From NCBI RefSeq assembly GCF_022759505.1, contig NZ_CP094289.1:3224001-3288000 (forward strand): 64,000 bases of DNA. Reading direction: 5' to 3'. A program made the translations under genes and the position numbers. The notes under the pieces are model-generated. The model had not been told where the DNA came from. It did no database searches and was given only the letters and a program-made list of their open reading frames with translations. Shown here in pieces: positions 50,330-59,386 of the stretch. This stretch comes from Georgenia sp. TF02-10. GTDB lineage: Bacteria; Actinomycetota; Actinomycetes; Actinomycetales; Actinomycetaceae. How positions within the stretch are numbered: position 1 is the first letter of the stretch; each line of letters starts with the position of its first letter.

Positions 50330-51451
50330 TCAGGGCGCGTTGGGCGACTCCACCGTGATGTCACCGTTGACGATCTGCTCCTGCAGGTCGGTCAGGGCGT
50401 CCTTGAGCTCCTGGGGCACCTCGGCGTCGAAGTCGTGGAACGGCGCGAGCGAGACGCCCTCGTTCTCCAGGGTGCCGATGTAGGGCTCGCCGGTGAAGTC
50501 CCCGGCGGTGCCCTCCTCGATGGTGTCGTAGACGGCCTGGCCGATCTCCTTGACCACCGAGGTCAGCACGATCGGGCCGTAGTCGGTGGACTCGTACCAG
50601 TCGGAGTCCACCCCGACGATCATGACGCCGTCGGCCTGCTCGGCGGCGGCCGCCGCGCCCAGGCCCACCGGCCCGGCCACCGGCATGATCACGTCCGCGC
50701 CCTGGGCGATGAACTGCTCGGTCAGGGTCTGCCCCGCCGCCTGGTTCTCGAAGTCGCCGCTGAAGGACCCGGTCTGACCCTCCTTGTCCCAGCCGAGGGC
50801 CTGGACGTCGGTGCCGTTGTCCTCGTTGTACTTCGCGACGCCGTCGACGAAGCCGTCCATGAAGATCGAGACCGAGGGGATCTGGATGCCGCCGAAGGTG
50901 GCGACCTTGCCGGTCTTGGACATGCCGGCGGCGGCATACCCGCCCAGGTAGGCGGCCTCGGCGGTGTTGAAGACCAGCGGCTTGGCGTTGTCGATCTCGA
51001 CCGGGTTGTTCTCGGCGTCGCTGAAGGTGGCGTCGACGAGCGCGAAGTTCAGGTCGGGGTTGGCCTCGGCCGCGGACTGGATCGGGTCCTCGAGGAGGAA
51101 GCCGACGCCGATCGTCAGGTTGCAGCCCTCCTGGACCATGGCGTCCACGTTGGGGCCGTAGTCGGAGTCGGACTGGGACTCGGCGTCGGACTCCTGGATG
51201 CCCAGCTCGTCCTTGGCGCGCATCAGGCCCTCGTAGGCCGACTGGTTGAAGGACTGGTCGTCCCAGCCGCCCTGGTCGGAGACGAGGCAGGCGAGGAAGT
51301 CCTCGCCGCCGCCGGCGGCGCCGGTGGTGGCCTCGTCGGCGGGGGTGCCCTGGCCGCCCTCGTCCTCGTCGCCCTCCGGGGCGGCCCCGCAGGCAGCGAG
51401 CGACAGCGCGGCCGCGGCCGCCAGCGCCGTCGCGTAGATGCTCTTCTTCAC
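50330..51451 (-). CDS. BMP-family nucleoside-binding lipoprotein
   Basis: A 373-residue substrate-binding lipoprotein (BmpA/PnrA/NupN family). The signal peptide MKKSIYATALAAAAALSLAA ends in the lipobox with Cys21, after which comes a Gly/Glu/Asp linker. The mature domain shows VSDQGGWDDQSFNQSAYEGL, IGVGFLLEDPI, FGGIQIPSVSIFMDGFVDG and IVGVDSDWYESTDYG, all typical of purine-nucleoside binders. GTG 51451 has GGAGAG upstream. It heads the operon; the promoter should lie in 51452-51600. Confidence 0.94.
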   Translation of the reverse strand: MKKSIYATALAAAAALSLAACGAAPEGDEDEGGQGTPADEATTGAAGGGEDFLACLVSDQGGWDDQSFNQSAYEGLMRAKDELGIQESDAESQSDSDYGPNVDAMVQEGCNLTIGVGFLLEDPIQSAAEANPDLNFALVDATFSDAENNPVEIDNAKPLVFNTAEAAYLGGYAAAGMSKTGKVATFGGIQIPSVSIFMDGFVDGVAKYNEDNGTDVQALGWDKEGQTGSFSGDFENQAAGQTLTEQFIAQGADVIMPVAGPVGLGAAAAAEQADGVMIVGVDSDWYESTDYGPIVLTSVVKEIGQAVYDTIEEGTAGDFTGEPYIGTLENEGVSLAPFHDFDAEVPQELKDALTDLQEQIVNGDITVESPNAP

Positions 51452-51760
51452 GCGTCTCTCCTGGTGTGAGTGCCGAGGGCCTGCAGGGCGGGCGCCGCAT
51501 CGTGGTGGCGTGCCCAGCCAGGTCCGGGTCCGGCTGGTATCGAGACGACCCTAGACCCACGCGCGCCGTCGGCCGCCGCATCCTGAGATGCCGCGGCAAA
51601 CCGTTACCTTTCCGTTTCCCAGCGGGTACCCTCCCGCGCCCGCCGGGCGGGACCTCCGGCCCGGGCGGGGGCTGCCCGGTAGGCCGGCCTCGGCCGTGGC
51701 CCCATGGCTATGCCCCGGGCCGGGAGGCCGGCCACCCGTCCGCCCGGACGGTCGCCCGGG
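51452..51760. other. 309-bp promoter-bearing spacer
   Basis: No gene is seen. The stretch 51590-51625 (around AAACCGTTACCTTTCCG) is less GC-rich than its flanks and is a reasonable location for the leftward operon's control region. No clear -35/-10 pair was identified. Confidence 0.3.
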
Positions 51761-53188
51761 CTACCCCCGCGGCCGGCCCGAGCCGGGCGCTCTGGTCCCG
51801 CCGCCCGGACGGTCTCGGCCGGCAGGTACGGGCGCGACCGGCCGGGGGGTCGCCGTCGGCGGCCTCGGCGCGACGGGTCCGGGGACCCCGGCCGACGGCG
51901 CGGGCCCGGGCACCCCGGCCGACGGCGCGGGCGGGGCGGGCCGCGGGATCCCGGTCGGCGGGGTGGCCCCGGCGGGCCGGGGGGTGCCGGCGAGCAGCGC
52001 CGTGCGGGCGAGGATCCGGGCGCCGATGCCGATAGCGCGCTCGTCGAAGACGATGTCGCCCTGGTGCAGGTCGTAGGACGGCCCGCCGGGGGTGCGGGTG
52101 CCGAGGCGGACCAGGGCGCCGGGCACCCTGGTCAGGTACCAGGCGAAGTCCTCCCCGCCCAGCGACTGCTCGGTGAGCACGAGCGCGTCGGGCCCGATGA
52201 CGTCCTTGACGGCGGCGTCGATGGTGCGCACCGCGCGCTCCTCGTTGACCACCGGGGGGATGCCGCGGACGTAGTTGAGGTCCACCCCCACGTCGTAGGG
52301 GGCCAGGAGGTGGCCGACGGCGTCCTGGACCACCCGGGCGGCCCGCTGCCAGGCCCGCTCGTCCAGGCACCGGACGGTGCCGGAGACGGTGCCGGTGGTG
52401 GGGATGGCGTTGGCGGCCTGGCCGGCGTGGACCGCGCCCCAGGTGAGGTTGGCCCCGGCGCGGGGGTCCAGGCGGCGACCGAGCACGGCCGGCAGGGCGG
52501 TGATGAGCTGGCCGAGGGCGAAGACGACGTCGCCGGTCAGGTGCGGGCGGGAGGTGTGCCCGCCGTCGCCGGTGACGGTGACGATGACGGTGTCCGAGGC
52601 GGCGGTGATCGCGCCGATCCGCGAGCCGACGCTGCCGACGTCCACCTTGGGGTCGCAGTGCAGGGCGTAGATCTGCTCCACGCCGTCCAGGACGCCCTGG
52701 TCGATGGCGGACTCCGCGCCGCCGGGCTGGACCTCCTCGGCGGCCTGGAAGATGCACCGCACCCCGACCGGCAGGTCGCCGGCGTCCGCGAGGTCCTTGA
52801 GCACCAGGGCGGCGCCGAGCAGGGCGGCGGTGTGCAGGTCGTGCCCGCAGGCGTGGGAGACGCCCTCCCGGGTGGAGGCGAAGGGGAGGCCGGTGGTCTC
52901 GGGCAGCGGGAGGGCGTCCAGGTCCGCCCGCAGCCCGATGCGGCGCCGGCCCTGCTCGCGCGGGTCCGGGCCGATGTTGACCACCAGCCCGGTACCCTCC
53001 AGCAGCCGGGGCTCCAGGCCCGCGGCGGCCAGCCGCTCGGCGACGAACGCGGTGGTCTCGTGCTCCATCCGGGCCGGCTCGGGGTGGGCGTGGAGGTGCC
53101 GCCGGACGGCGATGAGGTCCGGCTCCAGCGCCGCGACCATTCCGCTGATGCGGCGGGCGGCGGGGGACGGCGCCTCGGGCAGGGTCAC
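51761..53188 (-). CDS. M20 family amidohydrolase/aminoacylase
   Basis: A 475-residue metal-dependent hydrolase of the M20D (AbgB/IAA-amino acid hydrolase) class. Landmarks: VRRHLHAHPEPARMEHET, GLRADLDALPLPE, SHACGHDLHTAALLGAAL with the metal Cys/His, FQAAEEVQPGGAE and the C-terminal EQSLGGEDFAWYL. The last 65 residues are a Pro/Ala/Gly tail with tandem PSAGVPGP units, beyond the family's normal end. GTG 53188 is the family-like start. It lies downstream of nothing in its own direction, 309 bp before the nucleoside operon, so it could be read together with that operon or alone. The substrate (N-acyl amino acid or dipeptide) is not determined. Confidence 0.88.
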   Translation of the reverse strand: MTLPEAPSPAARRISGMVAALEPDLIAVRRHLHAHPEPARMEHETTAFVAERLAAAGLEPRLLEGTGLVVNIGPDPREQGRRRIGLRADLDALPLPETTGLPFASTREGVSHACGHDLHTAALLGAALVLKDLADAGDLPVGVRCIFQAAEEVQPGGAESAIDQGVLDGVEQIYALHCDPKVDVGSVGSRIGAITAASDTVIVTVTGDGGHTSRPHLTGDVVFALGQLITALPAVLGRRLDPRAGANLTWGAVHAGQAANAIPTTGTVSGTVRCLDERAWQRAARVVQDAVGHLLAPYDVGVDLNYVRGIPPVVNEERAVRTIDAAVKDVIGPDALVLTEQSLGGEDFAWYLTRVPGALVRLGTRTPGGPSYDLHQGDIVFDERAIGIGARILARTALLAGTPRPAGATPPTGIPRPAPPAPSAGVPGPAPSAGVPGPVAPRPPTATPRPVAPVPAGRDRPGGGTRAPGSGRPRG

Positions 53189-53244
53189 AGCGCCGACCCT
53201 AGCCCCGCGCCTGGCAGGCAGCAGGCCGGCGGCCGACGGCGGGG

Positions 53245-53301
53245 GCCGGTGCCGGTGCCGGTGCCCGGGCCGGTGCAGGTGCCGGAGCCGGTGCCGGTGC
53301 G
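53245..53301. repeat. Hexanucleotide GCCGGT tandem repeat
   Basis: GCCGGT and near variants recur about nine times over 57 bp in the divergent gap between the M20 hydrolase and the FAD oxidoreductase genes. Such slippage-prone tracts can vary in length between strains. Confidence 0.75.
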
Positions 53302-53384
53302 AAATCGAGCGGCGAAGGTTGCCGGCGACGGCGTATACGTGGATCAGCGGTCGCGGCAGGGACCGGCAGCGAGACGGAGCAGAC

Positions 53385-54458
53385 GTGGCGCGGGTCGTGG
53401 TGGTGGGAGCCGGGATCGTCGGGGCGGCGGTGGCGTACGAGTCCGCCCGGGCAGGCGCCGAGGTGGTCCTGCTGGACAAGTCGGTGCCGGCCTCGGGAGT
53501 GACCGCGGACTCCTTCGGGTGGATCGGCAGGCCGCGCGGCGGCGACCCTCCGGACGCGAGCACGCCCCTGCGTCGCCGCGCCCTGCCGGAGTACCGGCGC
53601 ATGGAGGCCGAGGTACCGGGCGTGCAGGTGCACTGGCGAGGGGCGCTGGTGTGGGACGAGGAGCCTCTCGGGGCTGACGCCCGGCTCGGACCCGATGAGC
53701 GGCTGCTGGAGGCGGCGGAGGTCGCGCGGCTGGAGCCCCACCTCCGGGTTCGAGCCCGGCCGACCCGCGCCCTGCACCTACCGGACCACGGAGCGATCGA
53801 CCCGGTCGCCGTGACGCAGGCGCTGGTGGGGGCGGCGCAGGACCACGGCGCCGAGCTGGTGGCCAGCTCCGTCGTCACGGCGCTCACCCTCCGCGACGGC
53901 CGGGTCGTGGGTGTGCAGGCATCCACGGGCTTCGTGCCCGCCGAGACCGTGGTCGTGACGGCCGGGGTGGACGCGCCCGTGCTGTGCGCGTCGCTCGGCT
54001 TCGGCCTGCCCGTCGCGCCGTCCCCTGCTCTGCTGATGCGCTTCACGGCCCCTGCCGGGCTGGTCCGCACGCTGGTAGCCACCCCGCACCTCGAGGTCCG
54101 CGAGGCTGCCGATGGTGAGCTGCTGGTCGCGGCCGACTACGACGGCGAGGTCGGCCACGAGGACCTGCAACGCGCAGGTCAGAAGATGCTGCGCCGCCTG
54201 ACCGCCACCGTCAGTGTCCCCGGTGTCCGCCTGGTCAGCGTGCGGCTCGGGGTGCGACCCTTGCCGGTGGACGGGCTGCCGGTCATCGGTCCCATCCCCG
54301 GCGTCAGTGGCGCCTACGTCGTCGTGATGCACTCCGGCATCACCCTGGCCCCAGCCGTCGCGCGGCTCGTCGCCGCAGAGATCGTGCACGGCAATGAGGC
54401 CGAGGACCTCACGGGCCTGAGGCCAGCTCGGTTCCGTGCTGCGCACGCCAGTCTGTGA
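53385..54458 (+). CDS. FAD-dependent oxidoreductase (D-amino-acid oxidase/DadA-like)
   Basis: A 357-residue DAO-family flavoenzyme that likely oxidises an amine or amino acid. The N-terminal dinucleotide fold VVVVGAGIVGAAVAYESARA and SGVTADSFGWIG are followed by the substrate domain and the C-terminal FAD-closing region LPVDGLPVIGPIPGVSGAYV with MHSGITLAP. GTG 53385 has GGAG 7 nt upstream; the open frame further upstream is repetitive. It is convergent with the permease gene at 54466. The substrate is unknown. Confidence 0.87.
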   Translation: MARVVVVGAGIVGAAVAYESARAGAEVVLLDKSVPASGVTADSFGWIGRPRGGDPPDASTPLRRRALPEYRRMEAEVPGVQVHWRGALVWDEEPLGADARLGPDERLLEAAEVARLEPHLRVRARPTRALHLPDHGAIDPVAVTQALVGAAQDHGAELVASSVVTALTLRDGRVVGVQASTGFVPAETVVVTAGVDAPVLCASLGFGLPVAPSPALLMRFTAPAGLVRTLVATPHLEVREAADGELLVAADYDGEVGHEDLQRAGQKMLRRLTATVSVPGVRLVSVRLGVRPLPVDGLPVIGPIPGVSGAYVVVMHSGITLAPAVARLVAAEIVHGNEAEDLTGLRPARFRAAHASL

Positions 54459-54465
54459 GAAGCCA

Positions 54466-55842
54466 TCACTGGGGGCTGAGCGAGGTCCGGAGGTTGGCGT
54501 CGACGGCCTTTCGGGCGGGTAGGGCGATCGCCGTGACGGTGGCCAGGTAGGCGCCGGCGGCGAAGGCGGCCAGGGTGAGCCCAGGGAACTGCGGGGCGAA
54601 GGGCAGGCCGTTGCGGGAGCCGAGCCATGCCAGGGTGAAGACGGTGGCCAGGGTGGTCACCGTGGCCAGCAGCAGGGCGGTAATGACGTAAAGCAGCGCT
54701 TCGAGGAGCACCATCCGGCCCAGCGTGCTCGGGGTGGCGCCGGCACTGCGCAGCAACGCGAACTCGCGTTCGCGGTTGCGAGAGGTGAGCGAGACCACAG
54801 CGACGCTGCATCCGGTGAGCATCACCGTGGCGACGACCACGATGACCCAGCTGTCGAGCAGGTTGACGTCGGTGATGCCTACGGTGCGCGCTTGGGCCAG
54901 AAAAGTCCTGACGGTACCGATTAGTACGCCGACGCAACCCAGCCCGGCAGCCAGCGGCGCAACCGTGGCACTGCTGATCTGAGCCCTGGCCATCGCCGAG
55001 CGCCGGGCGATCTGCCAGGCCGGCCCCGTCACCAGGTTGAGCAGCCGGCCCCAGCCGCGGATGATCGCCGGGACCAGCGCCGGGGCGGCGGCGTAGAAGG
55101 TGAGGATCAGGCACAGGCCGAGGTAGAACGCGATCGTCACCGGTCCGTTGGACGTCGCCGGAACATTTGGTGCGATCGCGACGATCGCCGCGGCGGCCAA
55201 GATGCCGAGCACGGTGAGCACCATCCGCGCCGTGGTCAAGCGCGTGCGGTGTGGGGATGTAGTCACGAGCGCCTCGACGGCGGGTACCCGTGCGGCGCGG
55301 CGGGCGGGGGCGAGTGCACCGAGCAGACAGGTGATGACGGTCAGGACGATGGCGATGGCCGCAGGGATCAGGTGCATGCTCACCGGCACCTCTTCCAGGC
55401 CGGGTCCGGCCATGCTGTTGACCAGATTGACCAGCGGCGGTCCGACCACCGCCGCCAGAGCCACTCCGGGGATGGAGCCGACGAGCGCAGTGAGGGCGAC
55501 GAGCCCGATGGCTATCGCTGATGTCTGGCGGGGTAAGGCTCCGGCCAGTCGCCACTGCCCCATCAGGGCACGTTCGGCCTCCACGGTGGCTGAACCGACC
55601 ACGTTGAGGGCGATCGCCCCGAACAGGGCGGTCAGGACGTAGATGGTCTGGGCGGCGATGCGGACTTCGCTCAGCGTGGTGCCGGCTTCCGCAACGGCCG
55701 CGGCCATCTGCCGCGTGGTGGAGGACCAGTAGTGCAGGATGCTGATCCCGACCAGGGCGGAGACGAGGATCACGACCCCCATGGCGGGCAACCATGCCCG
55801 CCACCGGGCGCGGAAGGTCTGAATGATGAGGGTGAGCATCAT
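54466..55842 (-). CDS. FtsX-type ABC transporter permease
   Basis: A 458-residue membrane protein of the MacB/FtsX class. Membrane segments lie near residues 18-38, a large loop, then about 62-82, 105-140 and 158-180, with a second set (about 210-245, 330-350, 385-410, 425-445). The ALAPARRAARVPAVEAL and LTSRNREREFALLRSAGA TPS motifs are typical coupling elements. It overlaps the ATPase stop by 4 bp. With the ATPase it likely exports or extracts a peptide or lipid-like compound from the membrane; antimicrobial peptide resistance is the usual theme when a two-component system is next door. Confidence 0.87.
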   Translation of the reverse strand: MMLTLIIQTFRARWRAWLPAMGVVILVSALVGISILHYWSSTTRQMAAAVAEAGTTLSEVRIAAQTIYVLTALFGAIALNVVGSATVEAERALMGQWRLAGALPRQTSAIAIGLVALTALVGSIPGVALAAVVGPPLVNLVNSMAGPGLEEVPVSMHLIPAAIAIVLTVITCLLGALAPARRAARVPAVEALVTTSPHRTRLTTARMVLTVLGILAAAAIVAIAPNVPATSNGPVTIAFYLGLCLILTFYAAAPALVPAIIRGWGRLLNLVTGPAWQIARRSAMARAQISSATVAPLAAGLGCVGVLIGTVRTFLAQARTVGITDVNLLDSWVIVVVATVMLTGCSVAVVSLTSRNREREFALLRSAGATPSTLGRMVLLEALLYVITALLLATVTTLATVFTLAWLGSRNGLPFAPQFPGLTLAAFAAGAYLATVTAIALPARKAVDANLRTSLSPQ

Positions 55843-56579
55843 GCCTCCTTGCCGACCGTGTGCATCAGCGTGAGCAGCTGGGCCGGTGTTGCGGCACCGA
55901 CGGTGGCGACCAGCCGCCCGTCGCGCAGCACCGCGACGCGGTCGGCCCGGGACGCGGCGTCGAGATCGTGGGTGACCATGATGACCGCGTGGGTCTCGTC
56001 GGCCAGGCCGCGCAGGGTGTCGAGCACCAAGGACGAGGTGGTGGTGTCCAGGGCACCGGTGGGTTCGTCGGCGAAGATGATCCGCGGGCGGGCGGTGATC
56101 GCTCGAGCCAGTGCGACGCGTTGCTGTTCCCCGTTCGACATGGTGGACACCACCTGGTCGGCCTTGCCGTCCAGTCCGAAGGAGGCCAGGGTCGCCCGGG
56201 CCAGGGAGCGGTCCTTGCGGCGGCCGGCGAGCGTGGCGGGCAGCAGCACGTTGTCCTCGGCGCTGAGGTAGGGCACGAGGTTGTAGGACTGGAAGACGAA
56301 CCCGATCTCGTCCTGGAACAGGCGGGCCAGCTGGGTGCGGTTCATTCGGCTCAGCGGCGTGTCGAGGAGGGTGACTTCACCGGCAGAGGGCCGCTCCAGA
56401 CCGCTGAGGCAGAACAACAAGGTCGACTTTCCCGACCCGCTGGCACCCACGACCGCAGTCATCCCGGCGGCCGGGACCTCCAAGGTCAGATCGTGGAGGA
56501 CTTCGACAGGCTCTCCGCCCCCCGGCGGGGCGAACGTCTTGGATAGATGCTCGGCAATAACCGCAGAATAAGGAGGCAT
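55839..56579 (-). CDS. ABC transporter ATP-binding protein (LolD/MacB type)
   Basis: A 246-residue ATPase with Walker A VGASGSGKSTLLFCLSGLER, Q-loop FVFQSYNLVPYL, signature SNGEQQRVALARA (one change from LSGGQ) and Walker B RIIFADEPTGALD followed by MVTHDLDAAS. ATG 56579 starts the leftward pair; the FtsX permease follows with a 4-bp overlap. The divergent histidine kinase gene begins 112 bp away, so the response regulator encoded there probably controls this transporter from that gap. Confidence 0.92.
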   Translation of the reverse strand: MPPYSAVIAEHLSKTFAPPGGGEPVEVLHDLTLEVPAAGMTAVVGASGSGKSTLLFCLSGLERPSAGEVTLLDTPLSRMNRTQLARLFQDEIGFVFQSYNLVPYLSAEDNVLLPATLAGRRKDRSLARATLASFGLDGKADQVVSTMSNGEQQRVALARAITARPRIIFADEPTGALDTTTSSLVLDTLRGLADETHAVIMVTHDLDAASRADRVAVLRDGRLVATVGAATPAQLLTLMHTVGKEA

Positions 56580-56690
56580 GCTTCTATCCCAGCCGCTGCC
56601 CGCCGCAGCGCCCAGCCCGTTGACCGCCGCGGGCGGTAAGGGCAACCCCACCCCCGCGAGGCGGTCAACCTGCCTGGGGCGGCGATCGAC

Positions 56691-57893
56691 GTGAATTACG
56701 CTGATGTACCGATGGCTACCACCAGCCAGCGATGGCACATGCTGGGTGTCTGTCCGCGCCAGGTGCCGGGGCACCTGGCCTACCTGACCGCCCAGACCGC
56801 CCTCGGGTGGATCTCGACCATGGCCGCGATCGCCCTGCCGCTGTTCCCGCTGTGGGCCGACGCAGCCGCCAAGCTGGAAGTCGCGCTGCTTCGGGCCGGG
56901 ATGGTGGCTGCGCCTCCACCGTCCCGCCCGACGATCGCCGCCTGGCGCGCCATGACGCATGCCCTGACCAGCATCCCGGTCGCCGCCATCGGCACCCTCG
57001 CCTGGGTGGTCCTGGTGGCCTGCGGCGGGCTGGTCGTGCAGGCCCCCTATCGGGCCGTCACCGACCAACCCGTCGTGGGCGGGGCGTCCGGCCCCACCGG
57101 TCCGGTGGCCGCTCTTGTCGCGTCCGCGCTGGCCCTCGCGGTCTTGGCCGTCGTCGCGTGGCTGGCGGCAGCGGCCGCCCGGGTGGCCAGTGACATCGCG
57201 ACCCGGACGCTGTGGTCCCGGGAAGACCTGCTCCGAGGACACATCGACGAGCTGGCGCACCGCCAAGCTCTCAGAGAGGAGGCCGCGGCCGCCGAGCGAG
57301 TCCGGCTGGAACGCACCCTGCACGACGGTGCACAGCTGCACCTCGCCGCCACGGCCATGCACCTGGGCATGATCGAGCTCGCCGCAGGAAAGGTCGATGA
57401 CCCGGCAGCAAAGTCCCAGCTGCTGGAGCACCTGGACGCGGCACGCGAGGAGAACGAACGCGCCCTCGACGACGTCAGATCGGTGGCCACGGGTCTGCGC
57501 CCCGAGCCGCCGGCCTCATTGAGCAGTGCGCTGACGGAACTGGTGTACGGGCTGCCAGTGTCCGGAACCGCAGACATCGACCTCCCGACCCTGTCCGCGG
57601 AGGCCGAATCCGCGCTGCTGCTGATCGCCAAGGAGGCGGTGACCAACGCCTTGCGCCACTCCGGCTGCTCCTCGGTGACCATCGCCGCGCGGCGATCCGC
57701 CGACCAGATCGCGCTCACCGTCCGGGACGACGGGGCGGGAGGTGTCGACCCCGACCGTGGAACCGGCGTGAGGGGAATGCGTGCCCGGGCACGGTCCCTC
57801 GGCGGTGAGGTGGCCATCATCAGCCCGGAAGGGGGGCCCACCACGGTGCGGGCCACCATCCCCTACCCCACGTCCGGGATGGAGCGCTCCTGA
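56691..57893 (+). CDS. Two-component sensor histidine kinase (HisKA_3 class)
   Basis: A 400-residue membrane kinase. Three hydrophobic segments are visible in the sensor part (about 45-65, 105-125 and 145-170), with a short external loop. The dimerisation helix carries the phospho-acceptor His in RLERTLHDGAQLHLAATAMH, and the ATPase domain shows KEAVTNALRHSG, VRDDGAGG and RGTGVRGMRARARSLGG. A GTG at 56691 or an ATG at 56712 may start it; neither has a strong ribosome site. It shares one base with the response regulator gene. It probably senses what the adjacent FtsX transporter handles. Confidence 0.9.
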   Translation: MNYADVPMATTSQRWHMLGVCPRQVPGHLAYLTAQTALGWISTMAAIALPLFPLWADAAAKLEVALLRAGMVAAPPPSRPTIAAWRAMTHALTSIPVAAIGTLAWVVLVACGGLVVQAPYRAVTDQPVVGGASGPTGPVAALVASALALAVLAVVAWLAAAAARVASDIATRTLWSREDLLRGHIDELAHRQALREEAAAAERVRLERTLHDGAQLHLAATAMHLGMIELAAGKVDDPAAKSQLLEHLDAAREENERALDDVRSVATGLRPEPPASLSSALTELVYGLPVSGTADIDLPTLSAEAESALLLIAKEAVTNALRHSGCSSVTIAARRSADQIALTVRDDGAGGVDPDRGTGVRGMRARARSLGGEVAIISPEGGPTTVRATIPYPTSGMERS

Positions 57894-58561
57894 TGCGCAT
57901 CGTGATCGCCGAGGACGCTGCGCTGATGCGGGCAGGTCTCACCGCCCTCCTGGACGCCCTCGGTCACCGAGTCCTCCACGCCGCCAAGGATGCCGAGGAT
58001 CTGAACCGCGCCGTTGACTCCCATGCCGATGACCCGCCCGAGGTCATCATCACCGACGTCCGGATGCCACCCACCCACACCGACGAGGGCCTGGTGGCGG
58101 CGCTGGCGCTGCGCGAGCGGTACCCAGCGATAGCGATCCTGGTCCTGTCCCAGTACCTCGGCGGGGAGTACGCCTCCCGGCTGCTCGCCACGGCCGAGAG
58201 CCAACCCGGTGGCGTGGGGTACTTGCTCAAGGACCGCGTCGGCCACCTCACCGAGCTCGACCGTGCCATCCACACTGTCGCGGGAGGCGGAGTGGTCGTC
58301 GACCCCAAGGTTATCGACGATCTCCTCGGCCGCCGCCACCACCCGCTCGCCCAGCTCACCGGCCGGGAGCAGGACGTCATGAGCCTCATGGCCCAGGGCC
58401 GCACCAACGAGCAGATCGGCGAGGAGCTCCACCTATCCATCGGGTCGGTCGAGAAGCACATCCGCAACGTCTTCGACAAGCTCAGCATCACCCCCACCGA
58501 CGGCAACCGCCGCGTGCTGGCGACCCTCCGATGGCTCTCTTTCCATCACAGGCCCAACTGA
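57893..58561 (+). CDS. LuxR/NarL-type response regulator
   Basis: A 222-residue regulator. The receiver domain has the acidic pair in VIAEDAALM, the phospho-acceptor Asp55 in VIITDVRMPP and Lys in GYLLKDRVG. The C-terminal helix-turn-helix (about 150-215) reads LTGREQDVMSLMAQGRTNEQ and SIGSVEKHIRNVFDKL. Its ATG overlaps the kinase stop by one base. Likely target: the divergent ABC transporter promoter within 56580-56690. Confidence 0.93.
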   Translation: MRIVIAEDAALMRAGLTALLDALGHRVLHAAKDAEDLNRAVDSHADDPPEVIITDVRMPPTHTDEGLVAALALRERYPAIAILVLSQYLGGEYASRLLATAESQPGGVGYLLKDRVGHLTELDRAIHTVAGGGVVVDPKVIDDLLGRRHHPLAQLTGREQDVMSLMAQGRTNEQIGEELHLSIGSVEKHIRNVFDKLSITPTDGNRRVLATLRWLSFHHRPN

Positions 58562-58633
58562 CACAGTCGCGCCCCCACTGATCGGATCGAGCAATGCGCA
58601 AGTGAGGCGCAGTTGCGACGAGAATGTCGATCG

Positions 58634-58750
58634 TTCGAAGCAGGCGCGCGGGTCGGAGCACGGGGGGACCAGCGCGGTGCCGACCCCGAGGGCCACCGCT
58701 CTGCGGGACGCCGCGCCCACGTTGGTGCAGTCCACGACGTCCTCCAGGGA
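58634..58750 (-). pseudogene. Fragment of a TrmH/SpoU RNA methyltransferase
   Basis: About 38 residues, LEDVVDCTNVGAASRRAVAL then GVGTALVPPCSDPRACFE, match the TrmH-family motif 1 region (VVDHTNVGAIFRSAAALG, LLSPRCADPLYRR). The rest of the gene, including the knotted SAM-binding end, is absent. It starts just beyond the response regulator gene on the other strand. The remainder of the 825-bp spacer to 59386 holds only the small protein at 59086. Confidence 0.6.
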
Positions 58751-59085
58751 ACATGGCTCGACGCATTGGGACAATCATCCGTTCACACCTCGCGGCGGTG
58801 GCAAAATGTGTTGACGAAATAAGAGAGGAGCCGCAAAAGGTCGCCTCGCCTACTCCTGGATCTCAACATGCCTACTCACCCGTTCATCCCGCTAAGACGT
58901 GAGGAGCACTTTACGGCAATCGGACAAACCCCCCATCGCGAGAGCTATCAGCAGCAGGGGAAATCTAGCGGCCTCCCCAAGCTCCTACCGCTGCGAAATC
59001 GACCCTAAGGCGACAGGCCCCAGATTGAGCACACAACAATCCTGCCACACTTTGGCGATACAACGAACGGACGGGCCCCGTATCG

Positions 59086-59250
59086 CTAGTCCTCGCGCAG
59101 CACGCTCAGCAAAGCCGCAACGGCTTCATCTCTTGTCGAATAGGTGTCCAAAGACACTTCGACACCGCCAAGCCAACGCGCCCACCACGCCCACCGGCCA
59201 TCCGACGTCTCGATCACGCCAGCAGGCGCCTCGTCTTCTTCGATCCACAT
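59086..59250 (-). CDS. Small Trp-rich acidic protein, 54 residues
   Basis: Not recognised. It reads MWIEEDEAPAGVIETSDGRW, then AWWARWLGGVEVSLDTYSTR and DEAVAALLSVLRED, a predicted beta-hairpin followed by an amphipathic helix. A GGAGGG Shine-Dalgarno lies 7 nt before ATG 59250. The surrounding 400 bp are clearly lower in GC and the codons less GC-biased than in core genes, suggesting acquisition. The inverted repeat GCGATAC/GTATCGC (59055-59061, 59080-59086) at its end may be its terminator. It sits between remnants, so a toxin-antitoxin or phage origin is conceivable but unsupported. Confidence 0.65.
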   Translation of the reverse strand: MWIEEDEAPAGVIETSDGRWAWWARWLGGVEVSLDTYSTRDEAVAALLSVLRED

Positions 59251-59386
59251 TCATCGCCCTCCGTGGTGCGAAATGATGACACAGTTCTCAGAATCAGCGA
59301 CCACTGGCTATCCCCAAGGTACACCGACGGACAAGGGGCCGACGAGACTCACCAACGTTCTCCGCGAAACCGGTCGCGCGCCTCGG

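Noticed and set aside
58899-59276. 125-residue plus-strand frame in the low-GC islet
   Set aside because: Codon third positions show no bias, no ribosome site or fold is seen, and it overlaps the better-supported small protein on the other strand.
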